Shown: positions 35,989 to 47,620 of the stretch, in pieces
How the letters are laid out: each line of letters starts with the position of its first letter
How positions within the stretch are numbered: position 1 is the stretch's first letter
NCBI GenBank assembly: GCA_029204225.1
Contig: CM055099.1
Location: forward strand, 53,968,675-54,032,674
Reading direction: 5' to 3'
Source of the DNA: Diphasiastrum complanatum
Taxonomy: Eukaryota > Streptophyta > Lycopodiopsida > Lycopodiales > Lycopodiaceae
Length of the DNA: 64,000 nt
The notes under the pieces: model-generated
Database searches by the model: none
The model's input: the letters and a program-made list of their open reading frames with translations, nothing else
What the model was told of the DNA's origin: nothing
Translations under genes and position numbers: made by a program

Positions 35989-36641
35989 TGTGAAAAACTC
36001 AGATCCAAAAGATGCTAAAGTTTCATAAAGATCTTGGCCATGGAAGTTATGCACATCTAGATTGAAAAAATGATAGAAATTGTGATGTTAAGCATACTAA
36101 ACATCAACTAAACATCAAGATCTGATCATAAGCTTCCACAAACAGAAACTTGCTGTCCCTGTCCGTACTTCAGAGCCTACAACCTGCATTTCACACGTGT
36201 GAAGCCATAGCAACAAAGAAATCACAATTCTAGTGGCTAGAATGCAAGATATGAACAAAAAAGTGAGAGAGAAGAAGATGGATCTTCAAAGAGCATAACA
36301 TTCATTCAATAGAATGAAAATGAGATGTGTACATACTCGTGGAGATGGCTATTTATAGCAGCCATAGTGCCTCTTGGCCACTTGTCTTATGATAGGCTAA
36401 AATTGGGGTCCAATAGGATTCACCCATATACCTAGAAATTTGGTCAAATAGGAATGCACCAAATTATGAGCCAATAGAAGAGCTCCACACTCGACCTCCT
36501 CTAATTAATGTGACCTCAAAAGTAGTGTACACATACTTTGGGCCTCTACATACATGTATGAACCTATCTCTAACTTTTATTTGGCCATAGGCCTACAAAA
36601 TCTCAAGTTAGGAAAATACTACTAGTTGACAATTTTTCACA
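35989..36641 (-). repeat. 5' LTR of the intact copia element
   Basis: The 653 bases match the other LTR except for C at 36196 within ttcacacgtgtgaa (36190-36203). On the sense strand this LTR would carry the promoter. The word ctatttatagcag (plus-strand view, about 36349-36361) is an AT-rich TATA candidate if read in reverse. Confidence 0.96.
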
Positions 36642-36646
36642 TGCAT
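36642..36646. repeat. Target-site duplication, right copy (TGCAT)
   Basis: tgcat repeats the bases at 30776-30780. Confidence 0.95.
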
Positions 36647-37299
36647 TAGCTGCCTTCTGCCCGTTGCACAGTGCCTTCGCGCTGCAGACCTTCGCATTTT
36701 GCCAAAAGACACTTTCGCGATTTTAAGGGCAGTGTTGCTTTTTCAAGGGCACCATCACTTTTATCCGGAAGGCATTTGGCTTTTTCCTGAAAGGCGAAAA
36801 ATGCGACGGTTGGCCAAAAAAAATTTCTAAGGCATTTGGAGATAGTGTCGCCTTTTTCGTAGACTCATGCGAAAACTGTGACAGTGTCGGAAGAGTTGGC
36901 CAGAATCATTTTCTAAGTGTTTTTGACTTAGTGCTAAATTCTTCTCATGACCCAAAAATACGAACTGTGCGACGAAACAGTTCAAAAATTCAGACTGTGC
37001 GAAACATAGTTCAAAATGCAACAGTCAGAAAAAAAAAAATAGCAAAGAAACTAAGAAGAATGCTAAGGCTTTGAAAGATAGAAACTCTCAGTTTCTTATA
37101 AGAAATCACGTCCAATCTTTAGCAACTAAATTTCGCTAGATACTAAGTGATTATGTAGCCAAACATAAACTATTGAATTCTCAGACAATTTATATCAGTT
37201 ACAAAAGCAATACAGAGACGCATGCATTTTGACATATACTGAATGCAAGAAGAAATAGTATTGATTCAGAAAAACAAAATCAGATGCTAATGAGCGCAA
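36647..37299. other. Unassigned, rich in gcgac/cgaaa words
   Basis: Repeated short words (cttcgc, ggcgaaaaatgcgac, gcgaaa, gacagtgtcg) resemble those in the LTR pair at 37.3-38.2 and 40.4-41.0 kb. It may be another, older LTR piece of that family. No coding signal. Confidence 0.35.
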
Positions 37300-38208
37300 A
37301 ACAATAGCGGATAGAAACCGCACACTCTAAGTTGTCTATGAGTAATTGAGAATAAGTCTGATAATAAGCAGCTCTATTGATAAGCAGTAGTGCAATAGCA
37401 ACTCTAAAATAAATCTCTAAAGACTGAGCTAGAATGCTCAAGAGAGTTCAAGATTGAAAGCTTGATAGAGAGCTAACTACAATACTTACTGGTCGTGAAC
37501 GATCTGCTTGATAAGAGCGCAGGAAGCGTTGTGTAATAACACTCAACTCCTTCATAATTCACAACTTTGATTCAGAACTTTATTATTGATAGTGAGATGT
37601 ATGAACAACTAATTTATACTAAGTGTTTAGGTCTTTGAATGCGACTGCCAATTGGCTGGAGTCAGTTGGCATTCACCAAGTTCTTTCTCAGAAATAATTG
37701 TTGATAAGCGACGACAACTGCCATAAACAATTTTCTGCATAAATGAACTAAAACTGGCACGTGCAACACTATCACAAAAAGACGACAGTCTCGTCTTTTG
37801 GAGAAATGCGACAGTGTTGTAAAATCTCATGTCCTTGATATTGGAGCAGTCCCACATTTTGCTAAAGTCATTTTCTTAACGTTTGAGGCACTTTGAAAAA
37901 TGTGAAAAATGCGACTCTATATTTTTACTCGTAATTCCTGACAGGCGACAGTGTTGCAAAAAGGCGAAAAGCGACATTGTAATTTTACACGTAATTCTTG
38001 ACAGACGAAAAATGCGGCATTGCATTTTTACACGAGGACACTGTTGGGTGACACTGTTGTCAAACTCAGTGTATTTCTACAGACTATGTAAAAACACTTG
38101 TAATTTTGCAGATTGTATAAAGACACGGGAAAATCTGCAGAATTGGATAAAGAATGGATGAGGATTAAAACCGATAAGTCGATTAGTAGGAAAGATAATA
38201 ATCCAACA
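37300..38208 (-). repeat. 3' LTR of a decayed copia element (left end approximate)
   Basis: On the minus strand the LTR starts tgttggattattatctttcc at 38208, next to the purine-rich gattaacagggag. A diverged copy lies at 40419-40969: 37378-37590 matches 40419-40630, and 37670-38208 matches 40640-40969 with a gap. The far end is not defined. Dispersed gcgacagtgtt and tacacgtaattcctgacagg words mark the family. Confidence 0.75.
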
Positions 38209-39450
38209 CTCCCTGTTAATCTGAATTCTTGAATGCCTTGACCTTCAAACTTTTGTTGACTTTCAAACTTACACAGAATCTTTTGTTCGCTTCCAAGCTT
38301 AATGCTTTGGTAAAAATATCTGTTATCATATCTTGCGTTCTACAGTACTGCAAGTCTACCTCCTTATTGAGAAATTTGCTTCTGACAAAGTGATACTTGA
38401 GTTCAATGTGCTTAATCCTGGAATGAAACCTAGGGTTGGCTAAGAAGGCAATGGCACTTTGAATATCACAAAATAATGTCATCAGAGCATATTGATTCAG
38501 ACCGATATCTGAGAGTAAGTTCCTCAACCAAATTGCTTTCTTTGTAGCTTGAGAGGTTGTGATATACTCTGATTCAGTGGAAGATAGAGCTATCGAAGCT
38601 TGCTTGCGACTATTCCAAGAAATTGGACCATTGTCGAGGAAGAATGTAAATCCGAAAGTGGATTTACGAGTGTCTACATCTCCTGCCCAACTTGCACTCG
38701 TGTAACCACTGAGTAGATTGAGTTTGTCGTTCCCGACTGCTCCATAACAAATGCAAAAGTCCATAGTAGCTCGATGACTATGATAAGATCCTTCCAATGT
38801 GTTACACCAGGGTTACTCATAAACTGACTGAGAGAGCTGACTACAAAAGCTATATCTGGCCTGGTACAGATCATGGCGTACATAAGAGATCCTATAAAAG
38901 AATGGTAATGATACTCAGGCATTTGCTGCTTCTCTTGAATTGTTTGAGGACATTGGTCCTTTGACAATTTGAGACCTGGTTCCATTGGTGAGAGAGCCAG
39001 CTTGCAATTAATCAGATTATATCTGACTAACATGTTGTAGATGTACCTCTGTTGTGTAATGTAGACCAACTTCTATTTTTTATCTTTGTGGATTTGTATG
39101 CCAAGGCAAAAATGAGCTTCGTCCAGATTGGTCATGTCGAATTTGGAAGATAGCATTGTCTTGGCCTCTTTTATCAAATTGGTACTGTTGCTGAAAAGCA
39201 ATGTATCATCCACATATAGAGTGATAATGATAAAAGACTGTTGCACTGCTTTGAAGTAAACATCAGAATCTGAAGAGCTTGGCATGTAGCCATGATCAAT
39301 AAAGAAAGTATTGATCCTTTGAAACAACCATGCTCGAGCAGATTGCTTCAAGCCATAAAGTGCCTTATGGAGTTTACACACATGATCGTGTTTAATAAAC
39401 TTTTGAATCAAAATAGAATATGTGTTATAAAATGTATCGGAACACACATG
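38209..39450 (-). pseudogene. Decayed copia RT and RNase H
   Basis: Minus-strand RT (39447-39073) shows VCKLHKALYGLKQSARAWLF, the catalytic LYVDDTLLFSNSTN and LDEAHFCLGIQIHKDKK. It continues across a stop (39069-38674) with YIYNMLVRYNLINCKLALSP and GSLMYAMICTRPDIAFVVSS. After a frame change, RNase H (38797-38216) gives SGYTSASWAGDVDTRKSTFG, LSSTESEYITTSQATKKAIW and PRFHSRIKHIELKYHFVRSK. The C-terminus abuts the LTR. Upstream pol and gag are lost. Confidence 0.94.
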
Positions 39451-39550
39451 TCTATCTATGAAGTTTCAACGACTGGAGCTAATCAAAACCCTAAACTGCA
39501 TGAGGCGCAATGAAAATGATTAAAACACATTTAACCTATCACTACTAACA

Positions 39551-39760
<210 letters not shown>

Positions 39761-39764
39761 CAAC

Positions 39765-40005
39765 AATCAGATATGCAATATCAAGCATTCACCACAAGAA
39801 GGCGGAAGAAGAACACACACAATCACACCATCACACTATATCATACTGAATGTCAAATGTACAAATAAACCTTGAACCTTGATAGAGAGAGAAGACCTAC
39901 GAGTAGACTAATAGGCTACCCTACGGCTAATGACAACCGGTCACAACTATCAACATTAATGTACCTTGTAAACAATAACAATGAAGTTTATCATTGACTT
40001 CTAAC
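39765..40005 (-). repeat. LTR-like end of a further copia remnant
   Basis: The minus strand begins tgttagaagtcaatgataaa right after a gagggagag polypurine word at the end of an RNase H frame. The distal end runs into the compound microsatellite. Confidence 0.5.
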
Positions 40006-40400
40006 ACTCTCCCTCAATCATAAAATTGCATTCTTCTATTTCTAATAGAGTATGAAACCTCTCAAATTTACATCTACCTAATGACTTAGTAAAAATATCT
40101 GCCATTTGATCTTCAGACCAACAACATAAGAAATATCAGATCGTGTGTGTCAAATAAATCAAACTACCCACCAGTTGTCTATACAAATAAGCATCCACTT
40201 TCTCAGATTCATCATATGCAATAAGCTTCATGTTGACATCCATAGGTGTTCTCAAAGGCTTACAATCCTGCATATTGAACTTATAAAGCAAATCTCGTGC
40301 ATATTTGCTTTGTGTAAGAATGACCATGTCTTCCTTTTGCCATACTTCAATGCCAAGACAATAGTGCATCAATCCTAGATCACTCATGTCAAAAGCATTG
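40006..40400 (-). pseudogene. Decayed copia fragment (RT tail joined to RNase H tail)
   Basis: The RT tail (MSDLGLMHYCLGIEVWQKED, then YARDLLYKFNMQDCKPLRTP and QLVGSLIYLT) is joined by deletion near 40130 to the last residues of an RNase H (DQMADIFTKSLGR). The family differs from both the 38-39 kb remnant and the intact element. Confidence 0.85.
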
Positions 40401-40418
40401 GAAAGATTTGATTTTTTG

Positions 40419-40969
40419 ATAAGCAGTAGCGCAATAGCAATTCTAAAATGAATCTCTAAAAGACTGAGCTAGAATGCTCAAGAGAGTTCAAGCTTGAAAG
40501 CTTGATAGAGAGCTAACTACAATACTTTCTGGTCGTGAACTATCTGCTTGACAAGAGCGCTGGAAATGTCGTGTAATAACACTCAACTCCTGCACAATTC
40601 ACAACATTGATTTAGAACTTTATCATCATCCAGTTCCTTCTCAGAATTAATTGCTGATAGGCGGCGACAATTGCCATAAACAGAGGCGAAAAGCGACAGT
40701 GTAATTTTACACGTAATTCCTGACAGGCGAAAAATGCGAAAAAGATGACCTGCATTTTTACACGAGATTCCTGACAGGCGACACTGTCGGGTTTCAAGAG
40801 AGAGAAAATGCGACACTGTTGTCAAACTCCGTGTATTTCGGAGACTGTGTAAAAACACTTGTAATTATGTAGACTGTATAAAGACACGGGAAAATCTGCA
40901 GAACTGGATAAACAATGGATGAGGATTAAAACCGATTAGTCGATTAGTAGGAAAGAGAATAATCCAACA
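40419..40969 (-). repeat. Second, truncated LTR copy (partner of 37.3-38.2 kb)
   Basis: It shares ataagcagtagcgcaatagc, aacactcaactcctgcacaa and the gcgacagtgtaattttacac words with the left copy. It ends aataatccaaca at 40969. No primer-binding site lies at its left edge, so it is not a simple 5' LTR of the 38-39 kb element. Confidence 0.7.
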
Positions 40970-40974
40970 ACAAA

Positions 40975-41690
40975 TTAGTAGCTAGATCATTAGGATAAAT
41001 TGATCCATCCACCCACAAATCTATATTCTTATGATTATTCATTCTCAATTCTCTAACTATTTCTGCAGCATTCTCTACAACTTTTGAATTTTTCTTATTA
41101 ATTGGAGTGCATTCCATTGGAAGTGCAACATGCAAATGAAACATTGCCATTGTTGAAAGCTACAATCCGTAAATGCTTCAAACCACAATAAGTCTAGCGT
41201 ACCTTACTTTTGTAATGTGTATGTCGTGCTGAAAAATCGTCCCGCCTCATATTTCACTGTAAGCATACAAAGATTTCAAAAGTGCTCACTGTTCTCCCGC
41301 TTCAGTTTTAGCAATGAGCACACCAAGATTTACACTTTTAAAGCTCTAGCCTTGAATTTTGAAACGAGCATGAAGAGAAGTTATTATATCTCATGCTTAA
41401 CTAACTAATGTGTGAAGTTAACCATACCAGTTAAACGACAGGCAAGGTCGGAAACCCGGAAAATGTGGACCAAAAGTTATCGGTTCGCATTCTCTCTCTA
41501 CGTAACCTCTCTCTAAAGTGAAATTTCTTAAAGGGCCCATTTTGAGCCCATATTTTCTCTAATGAATAGAACATGTTGTCCCCTTCCACAGAGATGTTAA
41601 TTGTTGCTCCTGTATTATGTAATTCCTTATCAGTCTTCACATGGGCAGTTGCTTCCATGAAGGCACCAAAAAGAGTGCATTTGTCCATAA
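40975..41690 (-). other. Unrecognised exon-like blocks interrupted by the LTR copy
   Basis: Minus-strand 41688-41431 reads DKCTLFGAFMEATAHVKTDK and NISVEGDNMFYSLEKIWAQN. Block 41160-40975 follows a cggattgtag acceptor-like word and reads MAMFHLHVALPMECTPINKK, then EIVRELRMNNHKNIDLWVDG, before being cut by the LTR at 40969. I do not recognise either. They could be parts of a host gene or of another element. Confidence 0.25.
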
Positions 41691-41699
41691 GTAAATGGA

Positions 41700-42189
41700 G
41701 AGTAAAACATCACCCACATATAAGCTCAAAGTAGACATCTTACCCTTGTCGTACTAGCCCTTTTGGGCCAAATGGGATAGAGGCGGGTGGCTAGGCGGTG
41801 GGGATGGGTTCCCACGCGCGGCCCACAGGTGCGCACAATGCACGACTGAGTTTACTAGACCGAAATGTTGCCGCTTTCCGCTGCTGAAAAACTCTAACAA
41901 TCGTTGATCTCACTAACCTTTTCTACCCTTTCAATCTCTTCATTTAATTCTGCTACACAATCGTATCTTGACCTGACTCTTTTTTTTGAGAATAACCCAC
42001 TTCATAGATCAGTTTTTGCTAAATTTGGGCGAATTTTTTCTCAAGCCCAACAAAGCAAAAGGACATTTGATGGTGAGAAATCACGACCACCCAGTTGCTC
42101 CGACGAATTTGCTCCTTCCAAAAAGCCATTAGGAGCATCAAAATATGTTCCCGGAGATGGTGGACAATGTGTTTGCTCCACCCTTTTAC
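41700..42189. other. No gene recognised
   Basis: Mixed sequence. The 41904-42209 frame has no recognisable domain. Confidence 0.3.
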
Positions 42190-42466
42190 TAGTCATATTT
42201 GAGTGGTAAGAGAAAAGGAAAATAACCTGCCTTCAAATGGGTCTGCTTTTCATGGCAAGAAGTGTCAAATATATTAAGTATACTCTAAAAGTGTAATAGG
42301 CTATTATGCTCCACGTGGACCGTCGCACTCCTCTGAGACACACACACTGTCTCTTGGACGTTCATCTCTCTCATCTACACTATCTTTGTAAGAGCAGTGG
42401 CTCTAAGACATTAAGATCAAGTTATTTTGTTATTGCTCCTCTATCCTATCGTTTCCGCAATATGCA
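42190..42466 (+). repeat. Candidate 5' LTR end before the gag-only ORF
   Basis: The sequence ending ...gcaatatgca at 42466 lies directly before a primer-binding site, as the 3' end of a 5' LTR would. The start of the LTR and a matching 3' LTR were not found, so the extent is a guess. Confidence 0.35.
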
Positions 42467-42478
42467 GGTATCAGAGCC
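42467..42478 (+). promoter_or_regulatory. Primer-binding site, initiator-Met tRNA type
   Basis: ggtatcagagcc matches the plant initiator-Met tRNA 3' complement except for the first base. It places the ORF at 42885 in the gag position of a copia-type element. Confidence 0.75.
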
Positions 42479-42884
42479 ATCTGCGATCTGAGCTACACCA
42501 GCACAGAAACGGGCTTTTGCTGCTCTCACAGACTGTGTGACAAACCAGTTGTTTTCAACAGCGAGCCTATCAGGGGGACTTTCTAACCTTTCTGAAACTT
42601 TAAAGCACAATTTAACGTTCAATTTAAAGAAACATTGTCTAATTCCCTTATCTTGCACTGAATCTGCAAAACATTGTTTAATTCAAAGTAATTCTTTGGC
42701 TTTAAAGTTGGTAGCCCCTGATTCTCACAGCTCTCCGATATTTGCGACAGTTGCTGCATTCTTAGCCAACTGTGCGACAAATTTCCGATCTCTTAGTAGT
42801 TTTCGTTAGTGAAAGAATCCTTCTTTACATCCCATTAGCATTCCCATTGTCAGTCGGTTAAGGATCAGAAAGCCACACCGAGTG

Positions 42885-44372
42885 ATGGCGGCATCCTTGA
42901 CTGAAACCCATCGCCTTATTGAAAGGTTTGATGGTTCGGGTTTTCATCTATGGAAACCAAAAATGCGAATGCTCCTGTTAGAAAAGGATCTATTAAAAAT
43001 TGTGGAAGGGGATGAACCAAAACCTTCCACAGAGTTAGAGGAGGAACTTAGCAAGTGGGAGATGCGCGATGGGCGGGCACTAGCGTTCATCATTCTGCAT
43101 TTACGGGATAATGTAATTATCCATCTCAGCCATGTGGAGACCTCTAAACAGGCATGGGACATCTTGGTAGATACCTTTGAGTCTCAAGATGTCAACAGCA
43201 GACTTTACTTACGGCCATTGATTGGACAGTTAGATGCTGTAGGTTCTGCAGTCGGTGAGGAAGATGCAGTAATGACGCTCTTAGGGACGTATGAAAATCC
43301 AGGCTTAACCTTGCAAAGAATAACGACTGAGTTATTGCAAGAAGAAGTGCGAAGAATTAGAGATATGAGGATGTCCAGTGAGACACCCGTAGCTCGTTAT
43401 GGTTATGAAAATCCAGGATTAACCTTGCTAAGAATAACGCTGCAAGAAGAAGTGCGAAGAAGAGATATGGAGATGTCCAGTGAGACACCCGTAGCTCTTT
43501 ACAGCGATTCCACGAAAAATAAATTCAGGAAGAAATCAGATGGCAAGGAACAATCTCAACACTCAGGGAAAAGTGAGGCTAAGGGTAAATGCAACTACTC
43601 TAAGAAGGAAGGACATTACATTAAGGAATGGAGAAAGAAAGTACCCAATAAGAAGGAAGGACATTACATTAAGGAATGGAGAAAGAAAATACCCAATAAG
43701 AAGGAAGGACATTACATTAAGGAATGGAGAAAGAAAATACCCAATGAGAAGGAGGCTGAAGCCCATGTAGCTTCTACCAGTGAGCACGAAAAGTTGTTTT
43801 CTGCCACTATGGCCTCGACTTGTCAGTATAAAGACGAGGGTTCTCATTGCTATACTGACTCTGGAGCCACTCAACAAATGACTTCACAGAAAGAAGTCAT
43901 GTATGAAGTCCCTGAAAAGAGGATCAAAAAAGAAAGGAGCTTAAGTGGGGCAGGTGCTACCCCTGGAATCTGTGGGGCATCACAATCCACTGTCTTGCCA
44001 GTGCCACTGCCAGTGCCACTGCCTACGTCCAAGGAGGCTGAAGCCCATGTAGCTTCAACCAGTGAGCACGAAAACTTGTCTTTGGCCCCTGTGTCCTTGA
44101 CTTGTCAGTATACAGGCGAGGGTTCTCATTGGTATATTGACTCTGGAGCCACTCAAGACATGACTTCACAAAAAAAAGTCAGGTACGAAATCCCTCAAAA
44201 GAGGATAAAAAAAGAAAGGAGCTTAAGTGTATTGACTGCTATCGTTACAGAGAAGTATGATGGTTATGCAGTCTCCCCTTCACCAAGATCTCTTCCTATC
44301 CCTAGGTTTTTAAAATTTCCAGAACAGAGATCCCATACTCTACAGTTATCTAGGTCAAAAGTCCAGGGCTAA
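42885..44372 (+). CDS. Copia-derived gag-protease ORF with internal duplications, no polymerase
   Basis: This is an open frame of 495 codons from the ATG at 42885. It opens as a copia gag (LIERFDGSGFHLWKPKMRML, then ETSKQAWDILVDTFESQDVN and AVGEEDAVMTLLG). Then come two copies of a YENPGLTL...EEVRR...MSSETPVA module (about 43.29-43.50 kb). Three perfect-length 16-residue copies of KKEGHYIKEWRKKxPN follow (43602-43745). This is a zinc knuckle whose Cys residues are changed (CNYSKKEGHYIKEW). Finally there are two copies of a segment with a protease-like motif (YTDSGATQQMTS and YIDSGATQDMTS) at 43.75-43.95 and 44.03-44.23 kb. Integrase, RT and RNase H are absent. It may be a non-autonomous gag-carrying element, a domesticated gag, or a pseudogene that happens to stay open. 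Confidence 0.8.
   Translation: MAASLTETHRLIERFDGSGFHLWKPKMRMLLLEKDLLKIVEGDEPKPSTELEEELSKWEMRDGRALAFIILHLRDNVIIHLSHVETSKQAWDILVDTFESQDVNSRLYLRPLIGQLDAVGSAVGEEDAVMTLLGTYENPGLTLQRITTELLQEEVRRIRDMRMSSETPVARYGYENPGLTLLRITLQEEVRRRDMEMSSETPVALYSDSTKNKFRKKSDGKEQSQHSGKSEAKGKCNYSKKEGHYIKEWRKKVPNKKEGHYIKEWRKKIPNKKEGHYIKEWRKKIPNEKEAEAHVASTSEHEKLFSATMASTCQYKDEGSHCYTDSGATQQMTSQKEVMYEVPEKRIKKERSLSGAGATPGICGASQSTVLPVPLPVPLPTSKEAEAHVASTSEHENLSLAPVSLTCQYTGEGSHWYIDSGATQDMTSQKKVRYEIPQKRIKKERSLSVLTAIVTEKYDGYAVSPSPRSLPIPRFLKFPEQRSHTLQLSRSKVQG
43602..43745 (+). repeat. Three tandem 48-bp coding repeats
   Basis: Units at 43602-43649, 43650-43697 and 43698-43745 begin aagaaggaaggacattacat and are nearly identical. 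Each encodes KKEGHYIKEWRKK(V/I)PN. Confidence 0.97.
43750..44229 (+). repeat. Duplicated ~196-bp protease-like module
   Basis: The segment starting aaggaggctgaagcccatg at about 43750 recurs at 44033 with about 88 bases between the copies. Both copies end ...gaaaggagcttaagt. The spacer itself has a doubled ccagtgccactg word. Both copies keep the frame. Confidence 0.95.
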
Positions 44373-45354
44373 CTCGGTGGACACAGCAACTGCAACAAAG
44401 CATTTGAGAAAGATACTCAACCTTGACCTTTGACATCTCGGGTCCGTTTAATGTTGTCTAGCACAATTCAATTTAAGCTGGTAAATGCATCCACTTAAAA
44501 TAATTGTGCCTAATACTCAGCATATTCTTTGCATGGTGGAAAAAGCTCTGCAGACAAATAATGTTTGTATAGAGAGCAACAATGACAGCCCTCATTATCA
44601 TAGCTGCCTTGCAAAGTGCTTCATTTATTTCTCTAGTCACGTTCTGCTCTATGGTAGCCCAATGGTTTTATAGTTTTCTCACGCAGATACTACAATAAGA
44701 CGTGACAATACCAAAACCAAGGGATTATAGGTTTAGGAAGACAAATTTCTCCACTTCTAAAGCGAAACTTTAGGCTACGCATATGAAGTCATCTGCAATA
44801 GGGTTTCCGGAGGTTTCTCATTGGTGCAGCTGGTTCCCTACACATTGGGACAAAGTTCTAACTGATTGAGTAGAAGTATAAGTATATCATCTTGTACATA
44901 ATAATAGTAGACAAAAAATTGAAGTATTATTGCTGAATTCAGCAGGTTTATTAGGTCAAAAGACATGCAACAGGGACTATTAGAAACTCAAATGATGAGC
45001 ATTGAAATTATCAGAATAACATTCCTTTTTCATTTAACCCGCTCTTAGAAAATCAATGCTGCCTCCGAAAATCCACACATTTATCCTGGAAGAGCTTTTA
45101 CATTCAGAACTTCGAAAATGGGCAAATTTTGATTTTTCAAATATTAAAACTTCGAGCCCATGTTGTAAGACTTCATGTTCATAAATCAAAACATCATAAC
45201 AGTGTACCTTATAGAAAATGCGATCCTTAGAAAGAGCATCTTGATTCCTAGTGACTTTTTGCCTTGTTCATCCATGCATCGAGACACACAGCTCTGTTCC
45301 TTACTATTCAATGATGTTTTTACTTTCCTGAGAACTTTGTAGAGCCCCAGTATG

Positions 45355-45417
45355 CATTACTAGACAATTTTCATACATTACTGGACAATTTTCATACATT
45401 ACTGGACAATTTTCATA
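45355..45417. repeat. 21-bp tandem repeat, three units
   Basis: Three copies of cattactggacaattttcat+a, the first with one change (ctaga). Confidence 0.97.
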
Positions 45418-47582
45418 CATTTTAGCATTTGGATAAACTGAAATTCTGCTTGTCATGCCCACACCATGAAAGTCAAAGTGATACGTAGTGGAGTACAAAG
45501 ACCATTTTCTAGCCAATAAAGACAATGAGCATATACTTGATTCAAAGGATGGAGTAATTAATGCACATAAGAAGATGTTAACCATCTATCCCACCCCGAG
45601 CTACAAGCTAAATTCAATCAAAGAGCACACTCATATTTGTGTCTCATTGCTACAACAATTGCCATCCATTGGATTCTTACCACTTACAGTGTTCAGATCT
45701 ACACATTTTTGATAGCTTAAATTGAAACATTTGAAAATTGTTATTTTTGTCACACCCTCAACATCAAGTTGTTGAAAATGGGTTGACAAATTGGAAATCA
45801 ATCCGTGAAGCATTGAGGATTTGGCCTCTACTTCTCACATGTTCATCTCCAAATTTAGGACCACTAGAGTAAGTTCATGATAGAGCAATCCTGAAATTAC
45901 TTTTTACCAAAAACAAAATCTTGCCCTTTCGTTTGCAATTGGCAGTTTCTGTGCATTGTATCTAGAAAACTATGACTACATAATATGTACTGCGATATTC
46001 CTCACAACATACTGACCATTTTCATGTTAGAGACGGGATTTATTGACAGTCAAAATTTGTTAATCTAAGCACAAGTGTCAATACTGATGGTGTATATAAT
46101 ATTGGCATCATCAAATAGCTTCAAAACTTTACATAAAACTCAATGAATGAACCAATTTTTTGGGTGGTTAGAATCCTTTTACAATTTTAGAGGCATTCCA
46201 TGGGCACAAGCAGAAAGTGAACATTTAGTGGGTTTCTGTGTTAATACTTGAAGTCATCAATTCAATAAATTTAAATCTCCTTTTGCTTATATGGAAGTGG
46301 CAACTTTGCAATGACCTGATTTTAGTTTATATTTTCTTGATACTATTCTGCAAGAAATAACAGAATTTTAAATTATGCTGTCCCTAGGCAATGATAATTG
46401 GATCGATGGGCCTAATCTTCCTTTGGGTCTTTCTTATTTTTTTCAAACTTGAAACATGAAATTAATGAACCGTGTTACCATAAATCAAATCCAATAGCCA
46501 ACTATGTTATAATTCAACTCAGAATATGAGTGAGTGAGTGCAAGATGTTATGATATTCAGAAGTCACAATCTTTGATGCAGATATGAGCAACCACATCCA
46601 ACAATAAAACTCATGAACAACCTGCAGTAATGCCAACAATAAAGAGCAATGGCCATCATAACAACTTAAAAAGCAAATCGTGAGGGAGAAGTTCTTCTTG
46701 CTGCGGGTAGTTCGATCCCAGCAATAGCTAAAGTTTCATGAAGCAAACAATACTGCAAATATATTTCCAACTTCGTTATTGTTCATGGGCTTCCACACTA
46801 TAATCAATTTCCCACCAAAAGACGATGGGGTCGCATCGTTCCTTTGAGTGAAGACCTTACCAAAAACTGTTACAAAGTATAAAATTGCAAGTCTTTTTCT
46901 CCTAGTCATAGCATAGATGTAAGAGATAAAGGCTGCATAGAGCACATCATGCAACTCTAATTGGTTTCAATTAGCGATGGCAAGAGTTAGACTAACAGAT
47001 TAACCTCCTCTGTGATTGTTTTCTAGATAGCAAATTTGCATAAAGACGGAAAAGACTCTTTCATGCATTGTGATCTCAGGCCATTTTCATTTTATTGCTT
47101 GCTTCTCCGTCTTTTTGCTTTCATTTTTCACTTGAGCCCCTCCTTATCCATCTTCTTCTTATTCTCTTCCTCCAACTATATGTGCTCGCTCCTATGCATC
47201 TACTTGTCCACCAAGCATTTTATGAACTTGTCCCCACCGCTCTCTACTATCCCAAACATTATCTAGATATATATATATGCTCTACTCTCCTAGCACCATA
47301 TACCCAATGCAAAACCAGGAAGGGCATCTCAATGTGTATCATAGATGTTGATACCACAATGTCTTTGACCACATGCACTCAAATGCGTCCATGAACTAGA
47401 ACTAGAGAGCGGCTAACACAGAGTTTAAACCATAGTATAATAATAAGTTGAATTTCTCGGTTGCGTTTGGCACACCTCAAAACAATTTTTTTGCACATCC
47501 TAAAACTATTGTTCTCTAGGAACTCCACACATACAAAACTCTCACACATTCTAGATTTTAAATGCTAGATTTATGCAAGTGA

Positions 47583-47586
<4 letters not shown>

Positions 47587-47620
<34 letters not shown>
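47587..47620. repeat. (CT)n microsatellite
   Basis: Perfect CT run of about 34 bases. Confidence 0.95.

Larger units (their letters stand above)
30781..36641 (-). mobile_element. Complete, young Ty1/copia LTR retrotransposon
   Basis: The element is 5861 bases long and lies on the minus strand. It has two 653-bp LTRs (30781-31433 and 35989-36641) that begin tgtgaaaaa and end tttttcaca. A TGCAT target duplication flanks it. It has an initiator-Met-type primer-binding site, a polypurine tract and one open 1316-codon gag-pol. The LTRs differ at only one base by my reading (30988 T against 36196 C), a C-to-T change at a CpG. Everything needed for transposition in cis appears present, so it may be active or was very recently. 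The related fragments at 3.7-5.2 and 49.3-49.8 kb are older copies of the same or a sister family. Confidence 0.97.

Noticed and set aside
43563-43877. Minus-strand frame with repeated LLIGYFLSPFLNVMSF, looking like repeated membrane segments
   Set aside because: It is the antisense shadow of the 48-bp coding repeat in the gag ORF.
47036-47400. Two overlapping frames with a hydrophobic start resembling a signal peptide
   Set aside because: CT-rich sequence gives Leu/Phe/Ser-rich frames by chance. There is no conserved domain and no supporting splice or promoter context.
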